From an uncultured Oleispira sp. (GTDB lineage: Bacteria; Pseudomonadota; Gammaproteobacteria; Pseudomonadales; Oceanobacteraceae), in NCBI GenBank assembly GCA_913061415.1, contig CAJXUD010000004.1, positions 155,888-219,887 of the forward strand: a stretch of DNA of 64,000 nt, written 5' to 3'. The position numbers and the translations under genes are program-made. Below the pieces are notes generated by a model, which did no database searches, had not been told where the DNA came from, and worked only from the letters and a program-made list of their open reading frames with translations. The stretch's first letter is position 1. Each line of letters starts with the position of its first letter. Shown piece after piece: positions 52,444 through 60,984 of this stretch.

Positions 52444-53538
52444 TTATTTTTTGATATGACGTGGTTTAACTAACTGAGTCATAAGGTCATCATTCCACTC
52501 ACCTTCAACATTGAAGATAGCAGTTGCGCCTTTCATTACGGCTTCAATTAGATTGTGGTTAACGTATGCGTAAGTACCAGGCTGCTTGAACTCATACAAG
52601 GCTGCACCTGCACTACCACCAGCAATAAACCATGTTTCTAAATCACGCTGTGGTGCGTTAATAAATGAACCTCTTTCCCAAACATAATCACCGTGGCCAC
52701 CAATTAAGTGAGGACGAGTATCGCGGTTTGCTTGAGTATGAAGAATCAAAACGTTTTCACCCACTTTAGCTTTTAGTGAATTCTTGCCTGTTAAAGCACC
52801 CACTTTGCCATTAAATACAATGTGTGAAGGTGTTAGCGTATTCATTACTTCTAGCTCATCAGACATACCTGCTGAAGCTGTCGCATATTTTTTGTACTTA
52901 CCATTCTCATCTTTTGGAATGTAGTAATCTTGCTCACCAATGTAGTACGCGCGATCGTAAGTCAGAGAGTTACCGTCACCATCAGTTAGACCTTCTTTAG
53001 GAAGGATGGTAATTGCGCCACTCATACCACGAGCAACGTGCCATGGAATCATGATGCCACCTGGTGCACAGTGATAAACGAAAACACCTGATTTTGTCGC
53101 TTTAAAGCGTAAAACAACTTCTTCACCCGGTGCGATATCGGTTAAAGCACCACCGCCCATTGCACCTGTTGAAGCATGAAAGTCGATGTTGTGTACCATT
53201 GAATTTTGGCTTTTATTAACCAGTGTTAGTTCAATGTAGTCCCCTTGGTGAGCAACAATCATTGGCCCTGGTACTGTACCGTTGTAGGTAAATGCCCAGA
53301 CTTCTGTTCCTGCTTCATCGATCACCATCTTCTTTTCGATGATTTCCATTTTTACCTGCACAACTTTCTGACCAGTAGATACTTGGTCATGCTCAGGTAG
53401 CATCGGTGGATCAACTAATTGTTGCTTCACTCGAGGTAAGCTATCAACATCTGTTTGCGCTTGTGCAGTGAATGAGAATCCAGCGAGGACGACCATAGCT
53501 GCTAAGCATTGACTGATTTTTTTCATATTACGTTTCAT
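52444..53538 (-). CDS. nirK: Copper-containing nitrite reductase
   Basis: [67 protein letters not shown]. Confidence 0.95.
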   Translation of the reverse strand: MKRNMKKISQCLAAMVVLAGFSFTAQAQTDVDSLPRVKQQLVDPPMLPEHDQVSTGQKVVQVKMEIIEKKMVIDEAGTEVWAFTYNGTVPGPMIVAHQGDYIELTLVNKSQNSMVHNIDFHASTGAMGGGALTDIAPGEEVVLRFKATKSGVFVYHCAPGGIMIPWHVARGMSGAITILPKEGLTDGDGNSLTYDRAYYIGEQDYYIPKDENGKYKKYATASAGMSDELEVMNTLTPSHIVFNGKVGALTGKNSLKAKVGENVLILHTQANRDTRPHLIGGHGDYVWERGSFINAPQRDLETWFIAGGSAGAALYEFKQPGTYAYVNHNLIEAVMKGATAIFNVEGEWNDDLMTQLVKPRHIKK

Positions 53539-53781
53539 ACTTGCAATCCACTCTTTTAGTTAAAATTCTTTACGTATCTTCTGGTTAAAAATCATCGGTG
53601 TTAGGTGAAACTTACATACCACTGACCACTCTTAATTTACTTGTGGTACTCGTAAGAAACATGAGCACAGTGACTATTTTTAAGTACGTTATTTTTAGTA
53701 CGCCATCAGCGTTGGAAAAATAAATTTTGAATTGAGTTATTGCTACAAATTTATTTTTCAAGTTGATCGTATAGCAAGGTC

Positions 53782-53884
53782 TGTATACAAATAATGATCA
53801 AGCTCAACTTTTTAACCGTATTTAATCTTAACCGCGCGGTAGACCTAAAGGATGTATACAAAAGATGATCAAGCTCAACTTTTT
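53782..53884. repeat. Two 32-bp direct repeats (53782-53813 and 53853-53884), 30/32 identical
   Basis: TGTATACAAATAATGATCAAGCTCAACTTTTT and TGTATACAAAAGATGATCAAGCTCAACTTTTT, 71 bp apart. Confidence 0.95.
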
Positions 53885-54055
53885 GAGCGTTTACCAGAAT
53901 ACGAAGAAATCTAAGGATGGGGAGGCATATCAAATAAGTGCTAATTCGTGAAAGCGAACCTTTTTCAACTCCCGTACTATCGAAGGTTAGGATAGTTGAA
54001 GATGCAAATTTTCTGACTATCAAAAATAATAACAATACTTTTAAAGGTTGAGCCC

Positions 54056-54985
54056 ATGAACAAATCTATCCTTCAGAAACTGTCTCTGGGTACAAGTGTA
54101 CTACTTGTATCTATGAATGCCTTAAGTTGGACCCCTAGCCCAGAACCCGTAGACCCTATTCCAGAGCCGACACCTTGCGAAGGTGAATGTGACTTCAGTC
54201 GAGGTCCAAACCCGACGATTTCGTCCTTAGAAGCGGAAGCTGGCCCTTATTCGGTATCAACGCAATCCGTTTCAAGATCAGTAAACGGCTTTGGAGGAGG
54301 TACGATCCATTTCCCAACGGGAACGACAGGAACAATGGGGGCTATTGCTATTGTGCCTGGTTTTGTTTCTCCGGAGTCATCCATTATTTGGTGGGGACCT
54401 CGTCTTGCCTCTCATGGCTTTGTCGTGATTACCATTGCCACCAACTCTTCATTCGATCAACCTGATAGCCGTGAAAGACAAGTTTCTGCTGCGCTGGATT
54501 ATGTAATTACTCAAAGCAACGATAACAACAGTCCAATTTCAGGCATGGTTGACGCTAGCCGCGTTGCCGCTATGGGCTGGTCAATGGGAGGAGGTGGAGC
54601 ACTTAGACTTGCGTCAGGCACTCGTCTTAGCGCCGCTATTCCACTAGCACCTTGGCACACAGGCAGCAACAGTTTCGATCAAATTGAAACTCCGACGCTT
54701 ATTATTGCTTGCGAAAACGATGCCGTTGCAACGGTTAATACTCATGGTTCGCCTTTTTATGAGCGTATCCCGAGCACAACAGACAAAGCATATTTAGAGA
54801 TTGCCGGTGGCAACCATTCGTGTGCCAATGGCGGTGGTACTAACGGTGGACTGCTAGGTAAATATGGTGTTTCATGGATGAAGCGATTCATCGATAATGA
54901 TTTACGCTATGATCAATTTTTATGCGGCCCTGATCATGCTGCAAACAGTGCTGTGTCTGAGTACAGAGATACGTGCAATTACTGA
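54056..54985 (+). CDS. Type-II PETase-like polyester hydrolase/cutinase (secreted)
   Basis: Signal peptide; RGPNPTISSLEAEAGPYSV; GWSMGGGG nucleophile elbow; APW; LIIACENDAVATVN; GGNHSCANGG; GKYGVSWMKRFIDNDLRYDQFLC. Confidence 0.93.
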   Translation: MNKSILQKLSLGTSVLLVSMNALSWTPSPEPVDPIPEPTPCEGECDFSRGPNPTISSLEAEAGPYSVSTQSVSRSVNGFGGGTIHFPTGTTGTMGAIAIVPGFVSPESSIIWWGPRLASHGFVVITIATNSSFDQPDSRERQVSAALDYVITQSNDNNSPISGMVDASRVAAMGWSMGGGGALRLASGTRLSAAIPLAPWHTGSNSFDQIETPTLIIACENDAVATVNTHGSPFYERIPSTTDKAYLEIAGGNHSCANGGGTNGGLLGKYGVSWMKRFIDNDLRYDQFLCGPDHAANSAVSEYRDTCNY

Positions 54986-55202
54986 TTTCTGATTAAGAAT
55001 AGATAGACGACTTAAAGTCATTCTCATGAACCCTGGTACTATTACTTTATAGCGCATCTTATATAGAGCAGCTTACATACAGTACCTCAAGGCTTTGTGG
55101 CAATGGCTTTAATCATATTTTGACAATCACTTTTTAGTAATACCCAGGCCATGTACGTAGTGCATTGAAAAATAAGAATAAAAATAAAAAAGTGAACAGG
55201 TT

Positions 55203-56123
55203 ATGACCGAGCTGCATCCAATCAGTCGCAAACTCTATATATGGATAAACCAACTGTTATATCTTGGCACCGATCCAGCGCCACATAGAGAACATGCCGT
55301 TGTATCCGATAAGCTGATTATTTGTTTACAAGGCAACCTTAAAATCTTGCTAGAAGATGGCAATACCTTAGCGACCAAGTCTTGCTTAGTAAAAGCGGGC
55401 AGCAGCTTTGATAAAGCACACATCGATATCAATGGTTCAGTGATCGCGATTTACTACCTAGCGCCTTTGACGCAAGACTATTTTGCTCTTAAAAATACCA
55501 TGTCCTACGCCCGTGATTGCGTACACGTAGGCCATCCAGATGAAGCAACATTAATAGAAACGTTATTACATATTCGCCAGACTTCCCCTTCGCCTGAGCA
55601 AGTGTTCAGCATGTTAAGAAGGTTTATTATTCAACCACACTTAGAGCACCATCTGTTTCAAGAGTTTGATCAACGTATTATAGAAGTCGTCCAAAGAGTT
55701 CGATCGACTGTTCGGGAAAATTTAACGGTAAAAAACTTTGCCGATAAGGTCTGCTTATCGCCCTCTCGACTAGAAAAGCTCTTTAAAGAGCAAATGGGGA
55801 TTCCGATTACAAAATATCGCCTTCGCTATCGGGTATTCATTGGCATCATTCATTTAGCGACGGGCCATTCAATTACCGATGCCGCACTTGCCGCTGGTTT
55901 TTCTAGTTCTTCTCACTTTTCAAAATCTTTCAGTGCTATCAATGGGATTCCGCCATCAGCAACATTTTTAAAGCCACCCTACCTTAGTATTTTAATTGCC
56001 GATGCGGTGCTTAATGCACAGTCAAAGCAATCAGGTAGCGCAATAACGGCCACGGTTAAAACACACCCACAAAGAATTCAATTAGGTGAATACGATGAGT
56101 ACTTCCAAACCAGCAAAGCCTAA
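55203..56123 (+). CDS. AraC-family transcriptional regulator
   Basis: C-terminal HTH: NLTVKNFADKVCLSPSRLEKLFKEQMGIPITKYRLRYRV...ITDAALAAGFSSSSHFSKSFSAINGIPPS. Confidence 0.92.
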   Translation: MTELHPISRKLYIWINQLLYLGTDPAPHREHAVVSDKLIICLQGNLKILLEDGNTLATKSCLVKAGSSFDKAHIDINGSVIAIYYLAPLTQDYFALKNTMSYARDCVHVGHPDEATLIETLLHIRQTSPSPEQVFSMLRRFIIQPHLEHHLFQEFDQRIIEVVQRVRSTVRENLTVKNFADKVCLSPSRLEKLFKEQMGIPITKYRLRYRVFIGIIHLATGHSITDAALAAGFSSSSHFSKSFSAINGIPPSATFLKPPYLSILIADAVLNAQSKQSGSAITATVKTHPQRIQLGEYDEYFQTSKA

Positions 56124-57060
56124 CCTTATTTCAATTACTCTTATACTCGCTGCTGTAATCGCGGGATTCCTGATCTTTTTCTATGACAATGATGCCCACC
56201 TAGCACCCTCTGCTAATGAAGAATCTGTTAATGAAAAATCGATCAATGAAAATTCTAATACGCTCAATAATTCAGCAGCGAGTGCTAGTTCATCAGATAA
56301 AACCGTTGCAACCGTATGGAACTGGAGTACCCCTAAGAAAGCCAACGACTCAGATAAAACTGCGCCTTCTGGCGCATTTTCTGAAGAAGCCGTATACAAC
56401 GCCCTGAAACGAGTAAGGTTAGATGCACAAAACAATATCATTATTGATCATGAAGCCCTTATTGCGCTAAATGAAACCCTCGACAACAGCCGTCTGCAAT
56501 TAGATGCACAATCATTAGCAGACTTGCAGGCAATTATACGACAAGGCTTACCAGGGCAAGCAGGGGAAGATGTCGCAACGATTGTGGCTAACTTCTACAA
56601 CTATTTAACAGCAGAAAAAGAATTCAATGCCCTTTACGAGAATGCTTCTTTGCCACACCCCACCGAAAGCACCATTGAAGCGCATGAAGAAAATTACCGC
56701 GAGCTAATGTCATTGCGTGAGTTATATTTAGGCAGTGATGTCGCTGATCAATTATTTGAGACAAGCAATGCCAACGCGAAATACATGTTTGACATGCTTA
56801 AAGTTGAACAGGCCACCCACCTGACGGAAGAAGAAAAACTGCAACAACGCATGGATATAATGGATAAGCACACTGAAAATACAATCAATATTACAAATTG
56901 GAACTCTCGACATAAAGCCTTTATTACCGCCAAGCAAAACATACAATCTGCAGCAATCAGCACGGCTGAAAAACAAGCACAGCTGACCGAACTAATGCAG
57001 CAACACTTTAGCGCCGAAGAATTAAACCATGTTCGTCACTTACAACTTGATCAACCGTAA
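56095..57060 (+). CDS. Lipase chaperone (Lif/foldase)-like membrane-anchored protein
   Basis: N-terminal TM, then RVRLDAQNNIIIDHEALIALNETLD...GLPGQAGEDVATIVANFYNYLTAEKEF...LRELYLGSDVADQLFE. ATG 56095 preceded by TTAGGTGA. Confidence 0.75.
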   Translation: MSTSKPAKPNLISITLILAAVIAGFLIFFYDNDAHLAPSANEESVNEKSINENSNTLNNSAASASSSDKTVATVWNWSTPKKANDSDKTAPSGAFSEEAVYNALKRVRLDAQNNIIIDHEALIALNETLDNSRLQLDAQSLADLQAIIRQGLPGQAGEDVATIVANFYNYLTAEKEFNALYENASLPHPTESTIEAHEENYRELMSLRELYLGSDVADQLFETSNANAKYMFDMLKVEQATHLTEEEKLQQRMDIMDKHTENTINITNWNSRHKAFITAKQNIQSAAISTAEKQAQLTELMQQHFSAEELNHVRHLQLDQP

Positions 57061-57754
57061 TATTCTATCGTGGCTGTGCTGGCTGGGCTGTCTTTATAGC
57101 GCTGTTACGTTGTTCTCGATACATTCCAGTGCAAGGCTGGCCAGTACAGAAAGTAATGCCCAGAATATAATGGGTAATCCGACGAACGTTTGGTATCAGC
57201 CGAGCATCATAAACTCTCGCTACCCTACTCTGATATCACCAAATAATTGGGATTTCGATTATTCAACAATCGAAGCTCTACTGGATCAGATTCATTCGCG
57301 TAAACGTTTCAATAACAGTCAGCCAAATAACACCATGACATTCACCGCCGATGATGCAGAGCTATTTTCAAAGGCCATTCAATCATTACCCAAAAACCTA
57401 AGCGCTGTTTCACTGCAACGTATTCAGTTTTTGATTGCTAAAGAATTTCCTGATGATATCGAAAATCAATTAGCAAAACTCACTGTCGGTTTTTATCAGC
57501 TTCAATCCGCTACTGATACTCGTGCCGAACACAAGCCCACACAACTTGCCGATAAGATGTTAACGTTCAAAAACAAAGTCGATCGCCAAGATCACTTTCT
57601 TGGAAAAGATACCGCTCATCAGTTATTTGGTAAACAACGTGCCATTTCCTATTATTTATTGCAGCGCCGCGCCATTAAAGAAAATACTCAATTGAGTTCC
57701 GAGCAAAAAACAAAAAAACTTCAAAGCCTAAAAAACACATTAGCCAACGACTAA
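57029..57754 (+). CDS. Second, more divergent lipase chaperone-like protein
   Basis: N-terminal TM; same order of blocks as the upstream gene: TFTADDAELFSKAIQSLPKNLSAVSLQRIQFLIAKEFPDDIENQLAKLTVGFYQLQ...RQDHFLGKDTAHQLFG. Confidence 0.6.
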   Translation: MFVTYNLINRNILSWLCWLGCLYSAVTLFSIHSSARLASTESNAQNIMGNPTNVWYQPSIINSRYPTLISPNNWDFDYSTIEALLDQIHSRKRFNNSQPNNTMTFTADDAELFSKAIQSLPKNLSAVSLQRIQFLIAKEFPDDIENQLAKLTVGFYQLQSATDTRAEHKPTQLADKMLTFKNKVDRQDHFLGKDTAHQLFGKQRAISYYLLQRRAIKENTQLSSEQKTKKLQSLKNTLAND

Positions 57755-57765
57755 GGAACATATCT

Positions 57766-59478
57766 ATGCAAAATCAAAGTGTTCCTCTGGGTCACGTAAA
57801 TCAGAAGATAATATCGCAACCACTTTTAATACTAATGGCCGCCTTGTCTGGCGCACTTCTCTCTATACCGTTTTTAAGTTCAGACTATTATGCTCTAACC
57901 TGGATAGGCTTTGTTCCTCTATTATTGGCTATCAATAATGTCCGTTTAGGTAAGAGTTATTTTCTCGGTTTAATCACCGGTTTAGTCTTTTCGGTAAGTG
58001 CCAGTTATTGGGTTATTGATTTTTTAATGCTGTCTAAAGGCTATAATTTTTTTACCAGTAGCTTAATCGCTCTGTTCTTTTGGTTTTACTGCGCTCAGCT
58101 CTTTGCGTTAATTACTCTGTCATTTAAAATACTCAAGAACGCTTCCCGCATACAAGAGTGTCTTTTATTTCCTCTCATTGTGGTGTCTGTATTTTCTCTT
58201 TACCCCATGATTTTTACCGTTCACTTGGCAGAAAGCCAAGGACAGTTTGTAACCGCAATTCAAGCCGTCGAGTGGGTGGGTGTGTATGGTTTGGATGCTA
58301 TGATTGCACTCAGTAATATCGTCATATTTCGTTTGTTATGGGTATTATTTTTTAACCAGAAAAACCGCCCTAGCTTATTCAATGCATCGCCCTACTTCAA
58401 TTCATGGCCCTACTTCAATTCATGGCCATATGCCGTCGCAATACTCTTATTGGCCTTGTGGTTTTCTTATGGCTGGCAAGCGAATGCTCACTGGACAGAT
58501 AAAATAGATACATGGCCAACCGTCCGTTTAGGGTTAGTTCAGCCGAATGAAACGCCTAGCTTAAAAGAACAAGTTATTCTTCCAGGCTATAGCCGAGCTT
58601 ATCCACCCGAATTGGCGATGACTGAACGCTTAGCCAGTGCAGGCGCCCAAATCGTGATTTGGCCCGAAGCTAAATATAAAGCATACCTAGATCGAGAGCA
58701 GATTGCTCAAGCCTACCAAAGTCAAATTGATTGGCTTAATATTGATCTTATCTTCCAAGATATTGAACGCATTAAAAACCCAGCCGTGCCTACTGAAGTG
58801 CAACAATTTAATAGCGCCGTCATGCTCAGTAAAGAGGGTGAAATGGCCGCTAAATATCAAAAAATGAAGCGCATTGCCTTTGGTGAGTATGTTCCTTTTG
58901 CCAGCGACATTCCCATTTTAAAAAAGTGGGTCGAAAGCTTTTTTGGTGCCTTCCTAAATGAAATGGAACGCGGCTCATCACATCAAGTCTTTCAAAGTAA
59001 GCTCAGCCACACTACCAATCAATCGACACTCAATATCATCCCACTAATTTGCTATGAAACAACCTTCCCGACTTTTGTTGCAAGCTCGGTCAAACAGGCA
59101 GTGACCCATAGTCAAGGAGCTGACATGCTGATTGGCTTATCCAGCGACGGCTGGTTTGGCTCAACCCTACAGCCTTATCAACACATTAACTCATCAATTT
59201 TACGAGCTGTCGAAAACAGGCTTCCGTTTGTTCACGTATTAAATAATGGCCCCTCTATTGTCGCTATGCCAAACGGAGAGGTTATATTCACCACGGATGC
59301 CAACCAAGCAGGCGGCTATATTGTGGATGTGCCCTACCACAGAAATACTCAAGGAAGCTTCTTTAGCCACTACCCGAACCTCTTTATCAACACCGTCTAT
59401 TTTGTACTGTTTATGATAGGCCTATTCTCTTTCTGGCAAGCACAAAAAAAGGCGAACATTGCTGTTCGCCTTTTTTAG
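57766..59478 (+). CDS. Apolipoprotein N-acyltransferase (Lnt)-like protein
   Basis: N-terminal TMs plus CN-hydrolase domain with E (WPEAKYK), K (YQKMKRIAFGEYVPF) and C (PLICYET) triad. Confidence 0.88.
   Translation: MQNQSVPLGHVNQKIISQPLLILMAALSGALLSIPFLSSDYYALTWIGFVPLLLAINNVRLGKSYFLGLITGLVFSVSASYWVIDFLMLSKGYNFFTSSLIALFFWFYCAQLFALITLSFKILKNASRIQECLLFPLIVVSVFSLYPMIFTVHLAESQGQFVTAIQAVEWVGVYGLDAMIALSNIVIFRLLWVLFFNQKNRPSLFNASPYFNSWPYFNSWPYAVAILLLALWFSYGWQANAHWTDKIDTWPTVRLGLVQPNETPSLKEQVILPGYSRAYPPELAMTERLASAGAQIVIWPEAKYKAYLDREQIAQAYQSQIDWLNIDLIFQDIERIKNPAVPTEVQQFNSAVMLSKEGEMAAKYQKMKRIAFGEYVPFASDIPILKKWVESFFGAFLNEMERGSSHQVFQSKLSHTTNQSTLNIIPLICYETTFPTFVASSVKQAVTHSQGADMLIGLSSDGWFGSTLQPYQHINSSILRAVENRLPFVHVLNNGPSIVAMPNGEVIFTTDANQAGGYIVDVPYHRNTQGSFFSHYPNLFINTVYFVLFMIGLFSFWQAQKKANIAVRLF
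58390..58425. repeat. Perfect in-frame 18-bp tandem duplication inside the Lnt-like gene
   Basis: CCCTACTTCAATTCATGG x2 giving PYFNSWPYFNSW. Confidence 0.98.
59445..59476 (+). terminator. Intrinsic terminator inside the 3' end of the Lnt-like CDS
   Basis: AAAAAAGGCGAACA-TTGC-TGTTCGCCTTTTTT; TAG stop at 59476-59478. Probably also bidirectional for ppaC. Confidence 0.88.
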
Positions 59479-59507
59479 CGTTCGATCTTAAATCTTAAAT
59501 TTCAAGA

Positions 59508-60467
59508 TTAAGCCGAGAGAACCGCTTGTACTGCTGGCATTAGCTGACTCTTACGAGACATCATACCCGGTAGATACATCAACTGATCAGCAGTCGCTTC
59601 ACCATAGGCCGTTGCCGCAAGCTCAGCTTCTGCGTCAGAGTAGATAACCAAGTGTGAGTTTTTGGTTTTAGTATCAACGATTGCAAAAAAGATAAAGTCC
59701 AAACCTTGCTTCGCTTTCTCGCCTTTCATTTCAGCTAATAGATCCGCTTTACGGTCAAGTAACTGCTCTGGCAATAATGTTTCAGCAACACCAAAACCAA
59801 CTTTCTTACCATTGATTTCGTAATGCTTGAAATCGCTCTTCAATACGTCGTAAGTTGAAACGTCAGCAAGATCAGATTTTGCTTCCATCATCGCTTGGCC
59901 AAACGCGTATAAATCTTCGATGCCCGCAATTTTGGCTAGCTTCTCTGCGAATGGCTTATCAACTGAGCAAGTCGTCGGTGATTCGAAAATCAAGGTATCA
60001 GACAAAATGCCTGCTAACAGAACACAAGCCGTCGTAGCACTTGGCACTTTGCCCATTTTCTCGAAACGATCCGCTAGGATAGTCGCTGCGCTGCCCCAAG
60101 GACGAATATCAACCGACATGGCCGTATTAAAGGTAATCGGCTGATCTTGAATCGCATGGTGGTCAATAATCGCAACGATATCGTTATTATCAACATCTTT
60201 ATGAAGCTGTGTTTTTTGGTTGAAATCAACCAAGCCTACTTTCTGACCGTCGACTTTAGCGATCATTTTAGGCACTTCAACACCGCAATAATCAACTACG
60301 AAAGCTGTTTCTTTGTTCAATTCACCAGCACGACGCGGCTCGCCACCAAATAACTCAGCAGCACCAATAGCGGAACCAATGGTATCGCTATCTGGGCTAA
60401 GGTGGCCCAACCATACTAGGTTGTCTGTTTCATTGTTTTCTGGGGTTTCTAGATCAAAAAAAGCCAT
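59508..60467 (-). CDS. ppaC: Manganese-dependent (family II) inorganic pyrophosphatase
   Basis: LGHLSPDSDTIGSAIGAAEL, LVDFNQ, AIIDHHAIQD, SDTLIFESPTT; start trimmed to MAFFDLE (60467). Confidence 0.94.
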   Translation of the reverse strand: MAFFDLETPENNETDNLVWLGHLSPDSDTIGSAIGAAELFGGEPRRAGELNKETAFVVDYCGVEVPKMIAKVDGQKVGLVDFNQKTQLHKDVDNNDIVAIIDHHAIQDQPITFNTAMSVDIRPWGSAATILADRFEKMGKVPSATTACVLLAGILSDTLIFESPTTCSVDKPFAEKLAKIAGIEDLYAFGQAMMEAKSDLADVSTYDVLKSDFKHYEINGKKVGFGVAETLLPEQLLDRKADLLAEMKGEKAKQGLDFIFFAIVDTKTKNSHLVIYSDAEAELAATAYGEATADQLMYLPGMMSRKSQLMPAVQAVLSA

Positions 60468-60670
60468 TCGGTTACCTGTATAAACTACATATTTGAAGGT
60501 GGAGCGTGGGATTGATGTAATTATATCCAAAAAGAGCTTTTGGGTCACATCAATTTAGGCTTTTAGTAGAATTTTGAGCCCTATATTGACCTATCTTCCC
60601 CCTTAGATAAGAAGTTGTACTAAGAGAGAAGACAGCTCCAAGAATGCTAATTAAAATTGAAGGGGTAGTA

Positions 60671-60964
60671 CTACACTTTTTCCATTTTCGCGGTGAGCGT
60701 GACAAATAATGCTAAGCTAACGCCGATCACACCTGCTATTGATAACTCCGTTCCTAATGCTGGCATTACTTTAAAAATGTTCAATAAACTTGCCACTAGC
60801 AATACTAGCAAGCCTACGGTTTTAACGCTCTCCATCATAGGGTTCATACGCAACCAAGCATTACACTCAGGGCATTGCGCTTGTTTAAAAATACCTTTAC
60901 GGCGGCGCTCTTTAATATCCATATTATTGATATTTTTTTGACATGCTGGGCAATCAAATTTCAT
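60671..60964 (-). CDS. Zinc-ribbon plus two-TM small protein
   Basis: MKFDCPACQ...QCPECNAWLRMNP then two TM segments; paralogue at 62892..63185. Confidence 0.75.
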   Translation of the reverse strand: MKFDCPACQKNINNMDIKERRRKGIFKQAQCPECNAWLRMNPMMESVKTVGLLVLLVASLLNIFKVMPALGTELSIAGVIGVSLALFVTLTAKMEKV

Positions 60965-60984
60965 TTTAACGTCCTTTTGTTGAA

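Noticed and set aside
53540-53760. FNR/NnrR box upstream of nirK
   Set aside because: Only TTGAT half-sites were found; no convincing TTGAT-N4-ATCAA palindrome by eye.
53751-54035. 94-aa minus ORF in the nirK/PETase intergenic region
   Set aside because: It includes the direct repeats and lacks a family signature; more likely regulatory DNA.
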